A stretch of DNA of 16,333 bases from Desulfocapsa sp. GTDB taxonomy: Bacteria > Desulfobacterota > Desulfobulbia > Desulfobulbales > Desulfocapsaceae. Location: the NCBI GenBank assembly GCA_029934915.1, contig JAOZLI010000028.1, positions 1 to 16,333 of the forward strand. The letters run 5' to 3'. The position numbers and the translations under genes are program-made. Positions 1-7,901 of this stretch are shown here, one piece after another. Under the pieces are notes generated by a model that ran no database searches, was not told the DNA's origin, and saw nothing but the letters and a program-made list of their open reading frames with translations. Each line of letters begins with the position of its first letter. The first letter of the stretch is position 1.

Positions 1-20
1 ACGTTCCGAAAATTTTATTT

Positions 21-49
21 TTTTTACCATGTACTCGCAAGCCTGTCAA
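21..49 (-). promoter_or_regulatory. sigma70-type promoter reading out of the left edge
   Basis: On the minus strand a perfect -35 box TTGACA (44-49) is followed by a 17-nt spacer and a -10-like TAAAAA (21-26, 4 of 6 consensus bases). It lies just downstream of the MerR-type gene stop and would drive whatever lies to the left of the window. The strong -35 is typical of stable-RNA or housekeeping promoters. The downstream gene cannot be seen. Confidence 0.5.
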
Positions 50-76
50 CAGATGTTACATAGTATGGTGTTTCTC

Positions 77-427
77 TTATTTCTTTTTATTCAACAGGTC
101 TTTTACAGCTTGCAATTCATTTTTGATTTGCCCAAGGTGATCTGTACCTGGAACCATGGTGACAGGAGCGACTGGTGACTGACCACCGTCTGTTAGAAAC
201 TTCTTCGCACCAGAAATAGTGAACCCCTGTTCGTGAAGCAACGCCTTAATCTGGAGGACTGTTTCTACATCCTCTCGTCGATACAGGCGTTGATTGGAGT
301 TTGCTCGTTTGGGTTGAATTTCTTTGAATTCAGTCTCCCAATATCTAAGCACATGGGGTTCCACGCAAGCCAGTTTACTGACCTCACCGATTTTAAAATA
401 GAGCTTATTGGGGATATCTGCTCTCAT
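77..427 (-). CDS. small MerR-family transcriptional regulator
   Basis: A 116-residue protein with an N-terminal MerR-type winged helix-turn-helix. Residues about 10-30 carry FKIGEVSKL and HVLRYWE, where MerR proteins read DNA, and [17 protein letters not shown] around 44-60 is the wing and second helix. The C-terminal tail of about 35 residues is polar and lacks cysteines or any visible effector domain, so the ligand is unknown. A strong AGGAGG precedes the ATG. The gene lies 23 nt after ihfA and is probably the last gene of the thrS-to-ihfA cluster. This pairing of a short MerR gene with pheT-ihfA is, to my knowledge, common in Deltaproteobacteria. The target genes cannot be told from the sequence. 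Confidence 0.88.
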   Translation of the reverse strand: MRADIPNKLYFKIGEVSKLACVEPHVLRYWETEFKEIQPKRANSNQRLYRREDVETVLQIKALLHEQGFTISGAKKFLTDGGQSPVAPVTMVPGTDHLGQIKNELQAVKDLLNKKK

Positions 428-450
428 TCGGTGTTAGCTCCTCCTTTCTG

Positions 451-741
451 CTACTCGTTAACCTGCTCGCGCATTTTTTTGCTTGGACGAAAGCTTATCA
501 TCTGTCGTTGTTTGATGGTGATGGTTTCACCAGTCCTTGGATTTCGACCACGGCGTGGTTTTTTGTCACGCACATTGAACGTTCCGAAATGGACAAACTT
601 GATGGATTCTCCTTCAAGCAGTCTGCCCTTCATGCGATCCAGAAAAGTATCAACCAGTTCTGAGCATGTATTTTGTGAATAGCCTAATTGGTTAGTGAGT
701 GCTTCCGCTAGTTCCTTACGTGTGAGATTGCCTTTGTTCAT
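451..741 (-). CDS. ihfA: integration host factor alpha subunit (HU/IHF family)
   Basis: A 96-residue DNA-bending protein of the HU/IHF family, close to the 99 residues of the E. coli alpha subunit. The family core FGTF is at residues 52-55. The beta-arm tip GRNPRTGE is at 65-72, and its proline (P68) intercalates into DNA and makes the kink. The position directly after pheT matches the E. coli pheST-ihfA order and favours IHF alpha over HU. The gene starts 5 nt after the pheT stop, so translational coupling is likely. The partner beta subunit is not in this window. IHF bends DNA between enhancer-bound sigma54 activators and promoters, relevant to the NtrC-type gene at 12081, although no direct link is seen. 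Confidence 0.93.
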   Translation of the reverse strand: MNKGNLTRKELAEALTNQLGYSQNTCSELVDTFLDRMKGRLLEGESIKFVHFGTFNVRDKKPRRGRNPRTGETITIKQRQMISFRPSKKMREQVNE

Positions 742-746
742 GAATA

Positions 747-3191
747 TTAACCTTCGCGCAAACTTCCGTTAAATTTGGAAGTTAGTAAATTTATAAGTTT
801 ATTATGTGATTTATTAACGTTCTTTTCAGTCAGTGTTTTTGTCGGTGATCTGTAAGTGACAGAGACCGCCACACTTTTCATGCCTTCAGCCAGAGGTTTG
901 CCCTGGTAGACATCAAATATTTCACAGGTTTCGATAAATTTCTCTTTGCTTGTCTGTACAGTCTTAAGCAGGTCTCCAGCTTTTGTGGCCGCAGGAACAA
1001 GTAGAGCAATGTCTCTTTTGATGGCGGGGAAAACATGAAGAGTTTGGAAATTTTTCTCTGCAGCATCAAGGCTACAGAGTATATCAAAATCCAGATCAAT
1101 GAAATAAACTTCGGCCTTAATGCCGAAATTTCTGGCAATACCCGGCTGCATTTTTGCCAGTTGACCGACTATTCCTTTGGAAGAGTCTATTATCAGACAC
1201 TGTGAAGTCTCAGCAAAAGTCTCGCATTCGTCACCTTCTGGTGAACGGAATGTAACACTATCCTTAGCATTGCATCCTTGCAGGCGTAATGTTTCCAGCA
1301 GGAGTTCGGCCATACCCTTTGCATCAAAAATATCTACGCCTTTATCGTCCGTATAAAGGGGGGAGCATTCACCTGCTCTTCTACCACTTAAAATACATGT
1401 GAGACGTTCTGTTTCAATGGGTTGTTCGTTTTCGCCCTGGGGAGTGAAGACTTTACCAATTTCAAAAAGCTTAACTGCATTTTTCTGGAAATTGGAATTT
1501 CGTTTCAGGTTTTCAAGGAGCCCAGGAAGAAGCATACTGCGCATAACGGACTGTTCTTCACTGAGGGGATTAAGAAGATGAACAAGTGTTCTCCTTGAAT
1601 CATCAACGTCAAGCTGCATCATGTCTGCATGTTTTTCAGTGACGAAACTATAATTGATAGCCTCGGTAAATCCCGTGTCTGCAAGAAGAGTTGAGAGAAT
1701 TGCGCGAATTTCACGCTTAGAATCTTTGGCAGGATAGCTGAGATGAACAGTAGGCAAACTTGTAGGAATATTATTATATCCTACAAGGCGTGCAATTTCT
1801 TCAACAAGGTCAACTTCTCTTTCAATGTCTACACGGAAAGTCGGAGGATTAACCCATAGGGTGTCGTCATCCTTAGGCTTGCATCGCATACCAATTGATT
1901 GGAGTAAATCAGCCATCTTCTCATAATCAAGATCAATTCCAAGCAGTGATGCTGTTCTCGATATACGAAGTGTTTGAGAGTTTAATGGTCTGACACCACC
2001 AAAATAATCAGCGCCGCCTGTCGCAGCAGTACCACCTGCAATCTCACATAGCAGAGAAGCAGCACGTTCAAGAACAATAACGCAACCACCAGGATCGACA
2101 CCCCGTTCAAAGCGATAGGACGCCTCACTACCAAGGTTTAATTTTCGGGCTGTTTTTCGCACGGAAATAGGGTTGAAACAAGCACTTTCAAGAAGTATAT
2201 CTGTCGTTTCTTCAGTCACTTCAGAGTTTAATCCACCCATAACACCAGCGACGGCAATAGGTTTCTCCGCATCGCAGATCATTAGCATCTGGTTGTCGAT
2301 GTCTCGTTTTTCACCGTCAAGAGTGGTAAATGACGTCTCATTGGGCAGTGGATTACGAACCATGATCTGTTTGCCTGCAATCTTGTCATAATCAAAGGCA
2401 TGAAGGGGTTGTCCGTATTCCATCATGACAAAATTGGTGATGTCTACCACATTATTAATCGGGCGAAGTCCAATAGAAAGTAATCTTTTTCTCAGCCACC
2501 AGGGGGATGGGCCAATTTTTACGCCTTGAATGAGCTTTGCTGTGTAACGGGGGCAAAGTTCGTTGTTTTCTACATCAACTTTGAAGTGCGTTGCATTATG
2601 TTCAAGTTCTGCCTCTTCAACTGGGCGAGTAAGTGGTGTTCTGGTAATTCCTGCGACTTCACGTGCAATTCCGATCACTGATGCACAATCTGGGCGGTTA
2701 GGAGTAAGATCAACCTCAACAACAAGATCATCCATCCCAAGAACCTTCAGGAGTGGCTGGCCATGTTCTGTGTCTGCAGGCAACTCCATAATTCCGTCAT
2801 GAGACTCACTTAAGCCAAGCTCACTTTCAGAACAGAGCATTCCGAAGGATTTAATACCACGAACCTTTGATGCTTTTATTTTCATGCCACCAGGCATGAC
2901 AGTGCCAACGGGGGCAAAAGCGGTGATCAGTCCAGCGCGCACATTGGGTGCACCGCAGACGATAGTAAGAGTTTCTTGTCCTGTGTCCACTTCGCACAGA
3001 CGCAGTTTGTCGGCATCCGGGTGTGGTTCTACGGATACAACCTTGACGGCAAGCAGGTTTTCGAGTTCGGGAAAGAGTTGATCAACGCTATCTACCTCAA
3101 GACCCAGCATGGTCAAATGGTCGGCGAGAGCTTCGGGGGTGAGTTCTCCGGTATCAACGTATTCTTGTAACCAGTTGATGCTAAACTTCAT
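747..3191 (-). CDS. pheT: phenylalanine--tRNA ligase beta subunit
   Basis: The 814-residue beta subunit of the alpha2-beta2 phenylalanyl-tRNA synthetase, full length for the bacterial type. Visible domains in order are: an N-terminal part with the EMAP/tRNA-binding OB fold (EPHPDADKLRLCEVDTG, about 55-72); VDLTPNRPDC near 165, which opens the B3/B4 editing region; the B5 helix-turn-helix domain around 405-475; a catalytic-like core; and the C-terminal anticodon-binding FDX-ACB domain (VFPAIKRDIALLVPA, about 720-735 onward). It works in the cytoplasm with PheS. The upstream Shine-Dalgarno is weak (GAGA about 7 nt before ATG). A 162-nt gap separates it from pheS, longer than usual, with only a small hairpin at 3251-3265. 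Confidence 0.97.
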   Translation of the reverse strand: MKFSINWLQEYVDTGELTPEALADHLTMLGLEVDSVDQLFPELENLLAVKVVSVEPHPDADKLRLCEVDTGQETLTIVCGAPNVRAGLITAFAPVGTVMPGGMKIKASKVRGIKSFGMLCSESELGLSESHDGIMELPADTEHGQPLLKVLGMDDLVVEVDLTPNRPDCASVIGIAREVAGITRTPLTRPVEEAELEHNATHFKVDVENNELCPRYTAKLIQGVKIGPSPWWLRKRLLSIGLRPINNVVDITNFVMMEYGQPLHAFDYDKIAGKQIMVRNPLPNETSFTTLDGEKRDIDNQMLMICDAEKPIAVAGVMGGLNSEVTEETTDILLESACFNPISVRKTARKLNLGSEASYRFERGVDPGGCVIVLERAASLLCEIAGGTAATGGADYFGGVRPLNSQTLRISRTASLLGIDLDYEKMADLLQSIGMRCKPKDDDTLWVNPPTFRVDIEREVDLVEEIARLVGYNNIPTSLPTVHLSYPAKDSKREIRAILSTLLADTGFTEAINYSFVTEKHADMMQLDVDDSRRTLVHLLNPLSEEQSVMRSMLLPGLLENLKRNSNFQKNAVKLFEIGKVFTPQGENEQPIETERLTCILSGRRAGECSPLYTDDKGVDIFDAKGMAELLLETLRLQGCNAKDSVTFRSPEGDECETFAETSQCLIIDSSKGIVGQLAKMQPGIARNFGIKAEVYFIDLDFDILCSLDAAEKNFQTLHVFPAIKRDIALLVPAATKAGDLLKTVQTSKEKFIETCEIFDVYQGKPLAEGMKSVAVSVTYRSPTKTLTEKNVNKSHNKLINLLTSKFNGSLREG

Positions 3192-3353
3192 GATTTATCT
3201 CTGTCTTGGTAACTGGTGAATTAACCATGTACGGCCTGACTCTTCTCAGTACCCCCTTGAGGGGTGAAAGTGCAATGGTTATGATTTGTAACATTTTGAT
3301 TTAAAATATAAGACTATATGTTTTCTGAACAATAGGGACCTTGGTATATGGCA

Positions 3354-4367
3354 CTAAAATTGAGAAAGAAAACGGAGGTCGTTTTCGTAATAGAGTCTGA
3401 TGTCGTCTATACCATATTTGAGCATGGCAATACGTTCGATTCCAAGGCCAAAGGCAAATCCACTGTAAACTTCGGGATCGTATCCTACCATTTTGAAGAC
3501 TTCAGGGTCGATCATTCCAGCACCAAGAATTTCAAGCCAACCGGTGCGTTTGCATACTCGGCAGCCAGATCCTCCGCACATTACACAGGCAATATCAACT
3601 TCTGCACTTGGTTCGGTAAAAGGGAAAAAGCTTGGACGAAAGCGAAGATCAAGATCCTTTTTGAACATCTTCTGGGTAAAGATCGTAAGCACGCCTTTCA
3701 AATCTGCAAAGGAGACATCCTTATCAACCAGAAAGCCTTCAACCTGATGAAACATCGGGGTATGGGTTATGTCTGAATCGCAACGATATACCTTACCAGG
3801 GGCAATTACCCTGAGAGGAGGCTGTTGCGTTTCCATAATTCGTGCCTGCATGGGAGATGTATGCGTGCGCAGCAGAATTGAATCACTCACATAAAATGTG
3901 TCGTGCATATCTCTTGCCGGATGGTGCGCAGGGATATTGAGTGCTTCAAAATTGTAGTGATCGTGCTCGACATCGGGCCCTTCAGCGACTGAAAACCCAA
4001 GACTTTCAAAGATAGAACAGACTTCGTTCATGATTTGGGTAACGGGGTGCAGCTTGCCGGTTTCGGGCTTGCGTCCGGGGAGTGTGAGATCTATTGTAGA
4101 GTCACTTCCAGCGCCAGTGCTTGTAGCCATAAGCGCTGCACGTTTTTCAGAGTAAAGGGATTCTATCTCTTTTTTGATGGCGTTAGCCATCTGGCCAAGG
4201 CGAGGTTTGTCGTCCTTGGGGACTTTCCCCAGCCCCTTCATAATGGAGGTGAATTCTCCCTTTCTGCCCAGAAATTTAATTCTGAACTCTTCAAGCTGCT
4301 CATTGCTCGATACAGATTGCAATGATTCCCCGGCAAGGGCTTGTAGACTATTTAGTTCCTGCTCCAT
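3354..4367 (-). CDS. pheS: phenylalanine--tRNA ligase alpha subunit
   Basis: A 337-residue catalytic alpha subunit of phenylalanyl-tRNA synthetase, class II. It activates phenylalanine with ATP and transfers it to tRNA-Phe as a heterotetramer with PheT. The N-terminal roughly 90 residues form the coiled-coil tRNA arm. The core shows the HTSPMQ segment, motif 2 around [21 protein letters not shown], and motif 3 [18 protein letters not shown] near the C-terminus. The ATG lies behind a weak SD-like AGAAG. Upstream are a hairpin terminator or attenuator and a set of palindromes, so pheS may be controlled separately from rplT. I saw no phenylalanine-rich leader peptide like E. coli pheM. Confidence 0.97.
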   Translation of the reverse strand: MEQELNSLQALAGESLQSVSSNEQLEEFRIKFLGRKGEFTSIMKGLGKVPKDDKPRLGQMANAIKKEIESLYSEKRAALMATSTGAGSDSTIDLTLPGRKPETGKLHPVTQIMNEVCSIFESLGFSVAEGPDVEHDHYNFEALNIPAHHPARDMHDTFYVSDSILLRTHTSPMQARIMETQQPPLRVIAPGKVYRCDSDITHTPMFHQVEGFLVDKDVSFADLKGVLTIFTQKMFKKDLDLRFRPSFFPFTEPSAEVDIACVMCGGSGCRVCKRTGWLEILGAGMIDPEVFKMVGYDPEVYSGFAFGLGIERIAMLKYGIDDIRLYYENDLRFLSQF

Positions 4368-4381
4368 GATCTTCTGCTCTT

Positions 4382-4427
4382 TAAAACGGTAACCGTTTTA
4401 CAGTAAATTCTAACTGTAAACGTTTAC
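4382..4427. promoter_or_regulatory. cluster of overlapping palindromes upstream of pheS
   Basis: Three inverted repeats sit just before the pheS start: 4382-4400 (arms TAAAACGGT and ACCGTTTTA around one base), 4416-4427 (perfect GTAAACGTTTAC), and a third linking them (TTTACAGT and ACTGTAAA, 8 bp with an 8-nt loop, about 4397-4420). The third shares bases with both others, so as RNA they would be mutually exclusive. As DNA, GTAAACGTTTAC has the central CG of LacI/GalR-type operators. No regulator is assigned. Confidence 0.45.
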
Positions 4428-4430
4428 TTT

Positions 4431-4467
4431 AAAACAATATGCCGGTTTCAATTAATGAAACCGGCAT
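4431..4467 (-). terminator. intrinsic terminator or attenuator between rplT and pheS
   Basis: A perfect 12-bp stem (4439-4450 with 4456-4467, sequence ATGCCGGTTTCA) closes a 5-nt loop. On the minus strand it is followed by ATTGTTTT, a weak U tract. It lies about 50 nt after the rplT stop and could end some transcripts after rplT or attenuate pheST. Confidence 0.65.
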
Positions 4468-4517
4468 TCAAATAGGACTGTATGCAATAGATGGATCTGT
4501 ATTACGGAAAAACAGTT

Positions 4518-4874
4518 CTATGCATTGGCCGCTTTTGCGAGATTTACTACTTCAGTAAAGGCTGGAGCATCAAGAATTGCCATATTGGCAAGCACTTTAC
4601 GATCCAGATCGATGTTAGCCTTTTTGAGACCTCCCATCAGTCTTGAGTAGTTGATCTCGTTCATCTTGGCACCGGCGCTTATGCGGGTGATCCAAATACG
4701 ACGAAAATCTCTCTTCTTGTTGCGACGATCGCGATAAGCATATCCTAAAGCTTTATCGACGGCCTCAGTGGCTGTACGATATAGTCTGGACTTTCCACCC
4801 CTGAAACCTTTGGCAAGTTTCAGGACTCTATTTCTTCTTCTGCGGGCTTTAAAGCCCCTGGTAACGCGTGGCAT
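4518..4874 (-). CDS. rplT: 50S ribosomal protein L20
   Basis: A 118-residue L20, the usual length. It starts with the basic rRNA-binding MPRVTRGFKARRRR and contains the typical RDRRNKKRDFRRIWITRI near residues 50-67 and NYSRLMGGLKKANIDLDRK. It binds 23S rRNA early in 50S assembly. In E. coli and B. subtilis L20 also represses its own operon at the mRNA leader. A 69-nt spacer from rpmI contains a short TCCGG/CCGGA hairpin but no clear L20-like rRNA mimic that I can assign. The SD TAGGAG lies 7 nt before the ATG. It follows infC and rpmI in the canonical order. Confidence 0.97.
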   Translation of the reverse strand: MPRVTRGFKARRRRNRVLKLAKGFRGGKSRLYRTATEAVDKALGYAYRDRRNKKRDFRRIWITRISAGAKMNEINYSRLMGGLKKANIDLDRKVLANMAILDAPAFTEVVNLAKAANA

Positions 4875-4943
4875 TATGATACTCCTAATTGGTTCCGGGA
4901 TAAAATCCGGATAAATATCGGTATAAATTATTTACAGAAAATC

Positions 4944-5141
4944 CTACAGGTATGGAAGGAGTTTTCTAATTGTTTTATCGTTAGCACTATCAACGATACC
5001 GGATTTGCGAAGATTACGTTTACGTTTGGTGGACTTTTTGGTCAGAATGTGACTGGTAAAGGCCTTGGAACGTTTGATTTTTCCGGTTCCTGTCTTTTTG
5101 AAGCGCTTAGCGGCGCCTCTTTTTGTTTTCATTTTTGGCAT
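4944..5141 (-). CDS. rpmI: 50S ribosomal protein L35
   Basis: A 65-residue L35, the expected size. The start [20 protein letters not shown] and the later RKRNLRKSG segment are diagnostic for the family. It is strongly basic and binds 23S rRNA in the large subunit. CGGAG lies 8 nt before the ATG. It sits 48 nt after infC and 69 nt before rplT in the conserved infC-rpmI-rplT operon, where expression is normally tied to L20 feedback. Confidence 0.96.
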   Translation of the reverse strand: MPKMKTKRGAAKRFKKTGTGKIKRSKAFTSHILTKKSTKRKRNLRKSGIVDSANDKTIRKLLPYL

Positions 5142-5189
5142 TGTCTATACTCCGTTATTTAACCATCTCTATGAGATGTTCTACTTTTT

Positions 5190-5738
5190 CTATTCTGTCT
5201 TTGGGCCTACAAACATTACCAACTGTCGGCCTTCCATTTTAGGTGCTTGCAAAATAGTAGCATCATCTTCAAGACTAGCTGCTATTTTTTTCATGGCTTC
5301 CATACCGACGGTTTGACTGTAAACAATCTCACGGCCACGAAAACGCATGGTAAGTTTAACCTTATTGTTCTTACTCAGGAATTTCTTAACATTTTTAATC
5401 TTGAAATCCAGGTCATGTCTTTCAGTCTTTGGCCGGAATTTAATCTCTTTGGTTTCAACAGTGGTCTGCTTCTTTTTTGCTTCCTGTTGTTTCTTAGCCT
5501 GCTCATACCTAAATTTGTCGTAGTTCATAATACGACATACAGGTGGTTTTGCATTTGCTGAAATTTCTACGAGATCAAGATCTTCATCGTAGGCTCGTTC
5601 AAGGGCGTCTGCGGCACTGAATATTCCTAACTGACTACTATCGCTACCTATAAGGCGAACCTGCGGATGGCGAATGGCCTCATTTGTTTTTGCTCTTTCT
5701 TCCCTTTGAACTGGCGCCCTTTTTCCTCGACGTTTAAT
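5190..5738 (-). CDS. infC: translation initiation factor IF-3 with AUU start codon
   Basis: IF-3 binds the 30S subunit, blocks early 50S joining and rejects wrong start codons. Reading only from the first ATG (5528) would give 112 residues and lose the N-terminal domain. The same frame is open upstream to a TAA. It encodes VRLIGSDSSQLGIFSAADAL and DLDLVEISANAKPPVCRIM, the IF-3 N-domain and linker. That segment contains no ATG, GTG or TTG. The only well-placed start is ATT at 5736-5738, 7 nt after a perfect AGGAGG (5746-5751), giving 182 residues, the usual IF-3 length. The beginning ATT AAA then a basic stretch resembles E. coli infC, whose AUU start lets IF-3 repress its own synthesis. The C-terminal rRNA-binding domain is complete. 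Confidence 0.95.
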   Translation of the reverse strand: MKRRGKRAPVQREERAKTNEAIRHPQVRLIGSDSSQLGIFSAADALERAYDEDLDLVEISANAKPPVCRIMNYDKFRYEQAKKQQEAKKKQTTVETKEIKFRPKTERHDLDFKIKNVKKFLSKNNKVKLTMRFRGREIVYSQTVGMEAMKKIAASLEDDATILQAPKMEGRQLVMFVGPKTE

Positions 5739-5751
5739 GTGACTTCCTCCT
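5739..5751 (-). promoter_or_regulatory. strong ribosome binding site fixing the AUU start of infC
   Basis: Minus strand AGGAGG at 5746-5751, then a 7-nt spacer to ATT at 5736-5738. No AUG, GUG or UUG codon exists in frame between the upstream stop and codon 71, so this site decides the start. A U-rich stretch (5753-5768) lies directly upstream. Confidence 0.85.
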
Positions 5752-5752
5752 G

Positions 5753-5807
5753 GTAAAAAAATAAAAAATTAGAGATGATGCGGTCTGAATGGTGACCGTG
5801 TCCCTAA
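5753..5807 (-). terminator. terminator-like hairpin between thrS and infC
   Basis: On the minus strand an outer stem TTAGGGA (5801-5807) pairs with TCTCTAA (5769-5775, one G-U). An inner stem CGGTC/GACCG (5794-5798 with 5781-5785) lies within it. Then comes a U tract of six T, one A and seven T (5755-5768). The outer stem includes the thrS stop codon and the U tract abuts the infC SD. It may be a partial terminator or attenuator, or the U run may act as a translation enhancer. Confidence 0.55.
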
Positions 5808-7732
5808 ATCCCTCGCTCTGCAACACATTCATCATTAATCTTTTTAGCAAAATCATCAATCTGCATATCTGCGATATTCTTGCCATCTCGCAATCGTACG
5901 GTAACAGTATTGTTCTCTTTTTCCTTGTCACCAATAATTAGCATATAAGGTACTTTTGCCATTTGCGCTTCTCTGATCTTATAGTTCAATTTTTCATTGC
6001 GCAAATCTTTTTCAATTCTAATGCCGGCCTTTCGCAGTTTTGCATATACTTCATTGCAATAATCAGCCTGTGCGTCGGTGATATTCATGATCCGTGCTTG
6101 AACCGGTGCAAACCAGAGTGGAAAAACACCTGCGTAATGCTCGATCAGTACCCCGATAAAGCGTTCAAGGGATCCCATGAGCGCCCGATGAATCATGATG
6201 GGCTGGTGCTCACTGTTGTCAGCGCCAGTGTATTTAATGTTAAATCGCTCAGGAAGATTGAAGTCTACCTGAATGGTTGAACATTGCCAGGAACGTCCCA
6301 GTTGATCTTTAATTTTGATATCAATTTTAGGGCCGTAAAAAACGCCTTCGCCTGGATCGAGTTTATACTCAAGGCCTTTTTTCTCAAGGGCAAGTTTCAG
6401 AGCCTCGGTTGATTGCTCCCAATGATCATCGGAGCCAACGTATTTTTCTGGTCTGGTGGAGAGATAGATTTCGTACTGGTCAAAACCAAATGTCTTCAGA
6501 ATTTCCAGATTAAGATCTAATATATTGTAAATCTCTTCTTCAAGCTGCTCGACCATGCAAAAAATATGAGCATCATCCTGGGTAAAGCCACGTACACGAA
6601 GAAGGCCATGGAGGGCACCAGCTCGCTCATAACGATAAACCGTGCCAAGTTCACACCAACGCAGGGGGAATTCTCGATAGCTTCTTTTGCGACTGGTATA
6701 TACACCGATATGAAACGGGCAGTTCATGGGTTTGAGTTGATACGCTACACCATCAATGTCCATGGGCGCGTACATATTTTCGCCGTAAAAATCCAGGTGT
6801 CCAGATGTCTTCCACAAATCCTGTCGGGCAATATGCGGCGTATAAAGCAACTCGTAATCATTGCGATAATGTGCATCTTTCCAGTAATCTTCGATAAGTT
6901 TTCGAAGAAGAGCACCCTTGGGTTGCCACAGGATAAGTCCGGGACCAATTTCGTCCTGGATTGTAAATAACTCAAGTTCTTTGCCAAGTTTACGGTGATC
7001 GCGTTTTTTTGCCTCTTCAATGGCATTCAAATGCTTTTTAAGAGCCTTTTTGTCAAAGAAGGCCGTACCGTAAATGCGTTGCAGCATTTCGTTTTTCTCG
7101 TCCCCACGCCAGTACGCACCTGCAACACGTTGCAGTTTAAACGCCTTTATCCAGGATGTATCCGGAAGGTGTGGGCCACGACAGAGGTCAGTGAAGTTGC
7201 CTTGCTGGTAGAGCGAGACTGTCGTTTCGCCAAGGTCCTGAATCAGTTCGACTTTGTACTTTTCGCCGTCTGCTTCAAACTGTTTGATTGCTGTATCAGA
7301 TGTCACTTCAGTTCTGGTAAATGGCTGAGCAGAGCGAACAATCTCAGTCATTTTTACTTCGATCTTTTCGAGATCTTCGGGAGTGAATGGCTGCTTGCAA
7401 TCGAAATCGTAATAAAATCCGTCTTCAATGGATGGGCCGATGGCAACTTTTACATCATCGCCATAAATCTCACGCACTGCTTCCGCCATCACATGAGACG
7501 TTGAATGACGTAGTATGGCCAGACTTTCATCGGATCCAATTTGTATAGGAATAAATTTTGTGTCTTCCGTAAGCGATGCGGAAAGATCTAAAATCTCGCC
7601 ATTAACAGAAACTGCCACAGTTCTCTTGCGCTGCTTGTTAGACATCAGTTCAGAGATGGCTTCTTTAACGGTGGTGTTAGCAGGCATAGCTGCTTCATTT
7701 CCGTCTTCTATGGCAATTGTAATATCGGTCAT
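5804..7732 (-). CDS. thrS: threonine--tRNA ligase
   Basis: A 642-residue class II synthetase, the same size as E. coli ThrRS. It joins threonine to tRNA-Thr and edits mischarged serine. Domains in order: TGS (about 1-65); the N2 editing domain with the alanyl/threonyl second-additional-domain signature (GPHLPDT near 187); the catalytic core with the MNCPFH zinc cysteine, motif 2 (RYERAGALHGLLRVRGFTQD, including the DDAHIF histidine), IMIHRALMGS with the third zinc ligand, and motif 3 (GSLERFIGVLIEHY); then the anticodon-binding domain (about 545-642). The SD is weak and an in-frame TAA lies 9 nt upstream of the ATG, so the start is firm. It leads the infC-rpmI-rplT cluster as in E. coli, 65 nt before infC. 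Confidence 0.97.
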   Translation of the reverse strand: MTDITIAIEDGNEAAMPANTTVKEAISELMSNKQRKRTVAVSVNGEILDLSASLTEDTKFIPIQIGSDESLAILRHSTSHVMAEAVREIYGDDVKVAIGPSIEDGFYYDFDCKQPFTPEDLEKIEVKMTEIVRSAQPFTRTEVTSDTAIKQFEADGEKYKVELIQDLGETTVSLYQQGNFTDLCRGPHLPDTSWIKAFKLQRVAGAYWRGDEKNEMLQRIYGTAFFDKKALKKHLNAIEEAKKRDHRKLGKELELFTIQDEIGPGLILWQPKGALLRKLIEDYWKDAHYRNDYELLYTPHIARQDLWKTSGHLDFYGENMYAPMDIDGVAYQLKPMNCPFHIGVYTSRKRSYREFPLRWCELGTVYRYERAGALHGLLRVRGFTQDDAHIFCMVEQLEEEIYNILDLNLEILKTFGFDQYEIYLSTRPEKYVGSDDHWEQSTEALKLALEKKGLEYKLDPGEGVFYGPKIDIKIKDQLGRSWQCSTIQVDFNLPERFNIKYTGADNSEHQPIMIHRALMGSLERFIGVLIEHYAGVFPLWFAPVQARIMNITDAQADYCNEVYAKLRKAGIRIEKDLRNEKLNYKIREAQMAKVPYMLIIGDKEKENNTVTVRLRDGKNIADMQIDDFAKKINDECVAERGI

Positions 7733-7759
7733 CAGTTTTTACTTATGGTATAAAAGCAA

Positions 7760-7805
7760 GGGCTAAAGACTTTGTGAGAAAAAACGTTCACAAAAGTTTT
7801 AGCCC
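7760..7805 (-). terminator. large hairpin between tRNA-Val and thrS
   Basis: The outer 8-bp stem is GGGCTAAA with TTTAGCCC (7760-7767 and 7798-7805). After a 3x3 internal loop an inner 7-bp stem joins TTTGTGA and TCACAAA (7771-7777 and 7788-7794), closing a 10-nt loop. The following minus-strand bases TTGCTTTT form a weak U tract. It could end the tRNA-Val transcript or form a leader structure of thrS. I saw no clear tRNA-Thr anticodon mimic. Confidence 0.55.
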
Positions 7806-7813
7806 GTGAATTG

Positions 7814-7888
7814 TGGTAGGCGCGGGCGGTTTCGAACCGCCGACTTCCACCATGTCAAGGTGACACTCTCCCGCTGAGTTACGCGCCT
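7814..7888 (-). tRNA. tRNA-Val (anticodon GAC)
   Basis: The cloverleaf can be drawn by hand. Acceptor stem AGGCGCG pairs with CGCGCCT (7 bp). The D arm contains CTCAGCGGGAG. The anticodon stem TCACC/GGTGG holds the loop TTGACAT with GAC at positions 34-36. The T arm is GGCGG TTCGAAA CCGCC. The discriminator is A and the 3' CCA is encoded (7814-7816). It reads GUC and GUU valine codons and lies 81 nt upstream of thrS. Confidence 0.96.
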
Positions 7889-7901
7889 GTATTTGTCGTA
7901 A

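Noticed and set aside
878..1138. Minus-strand ORF inside pheT in another frame
   Set aside because: It is a shadow of pheT with no SD and no recognisable protein features. The same holds for the other ORFs antisense or out of frame to pheT, thrS, dnaX and trpB.
3251..3265. Small hairpin ACCCC/GGGGT in the pheS-pheT spacer
   Set aside because: Only 5 bp and with no U tract on the minus strand, so it is too weak to call a terminator. The 162-nt spacer otherwise shows nothing I can assign.
4368..4517. Search for a pheM-like Phe-rich leader peptide before pheS
   Set aside because: The only short frame is a 12-codon one across the hairpin with a single Phe codon, so there is no basis for classical Phe attenuation.
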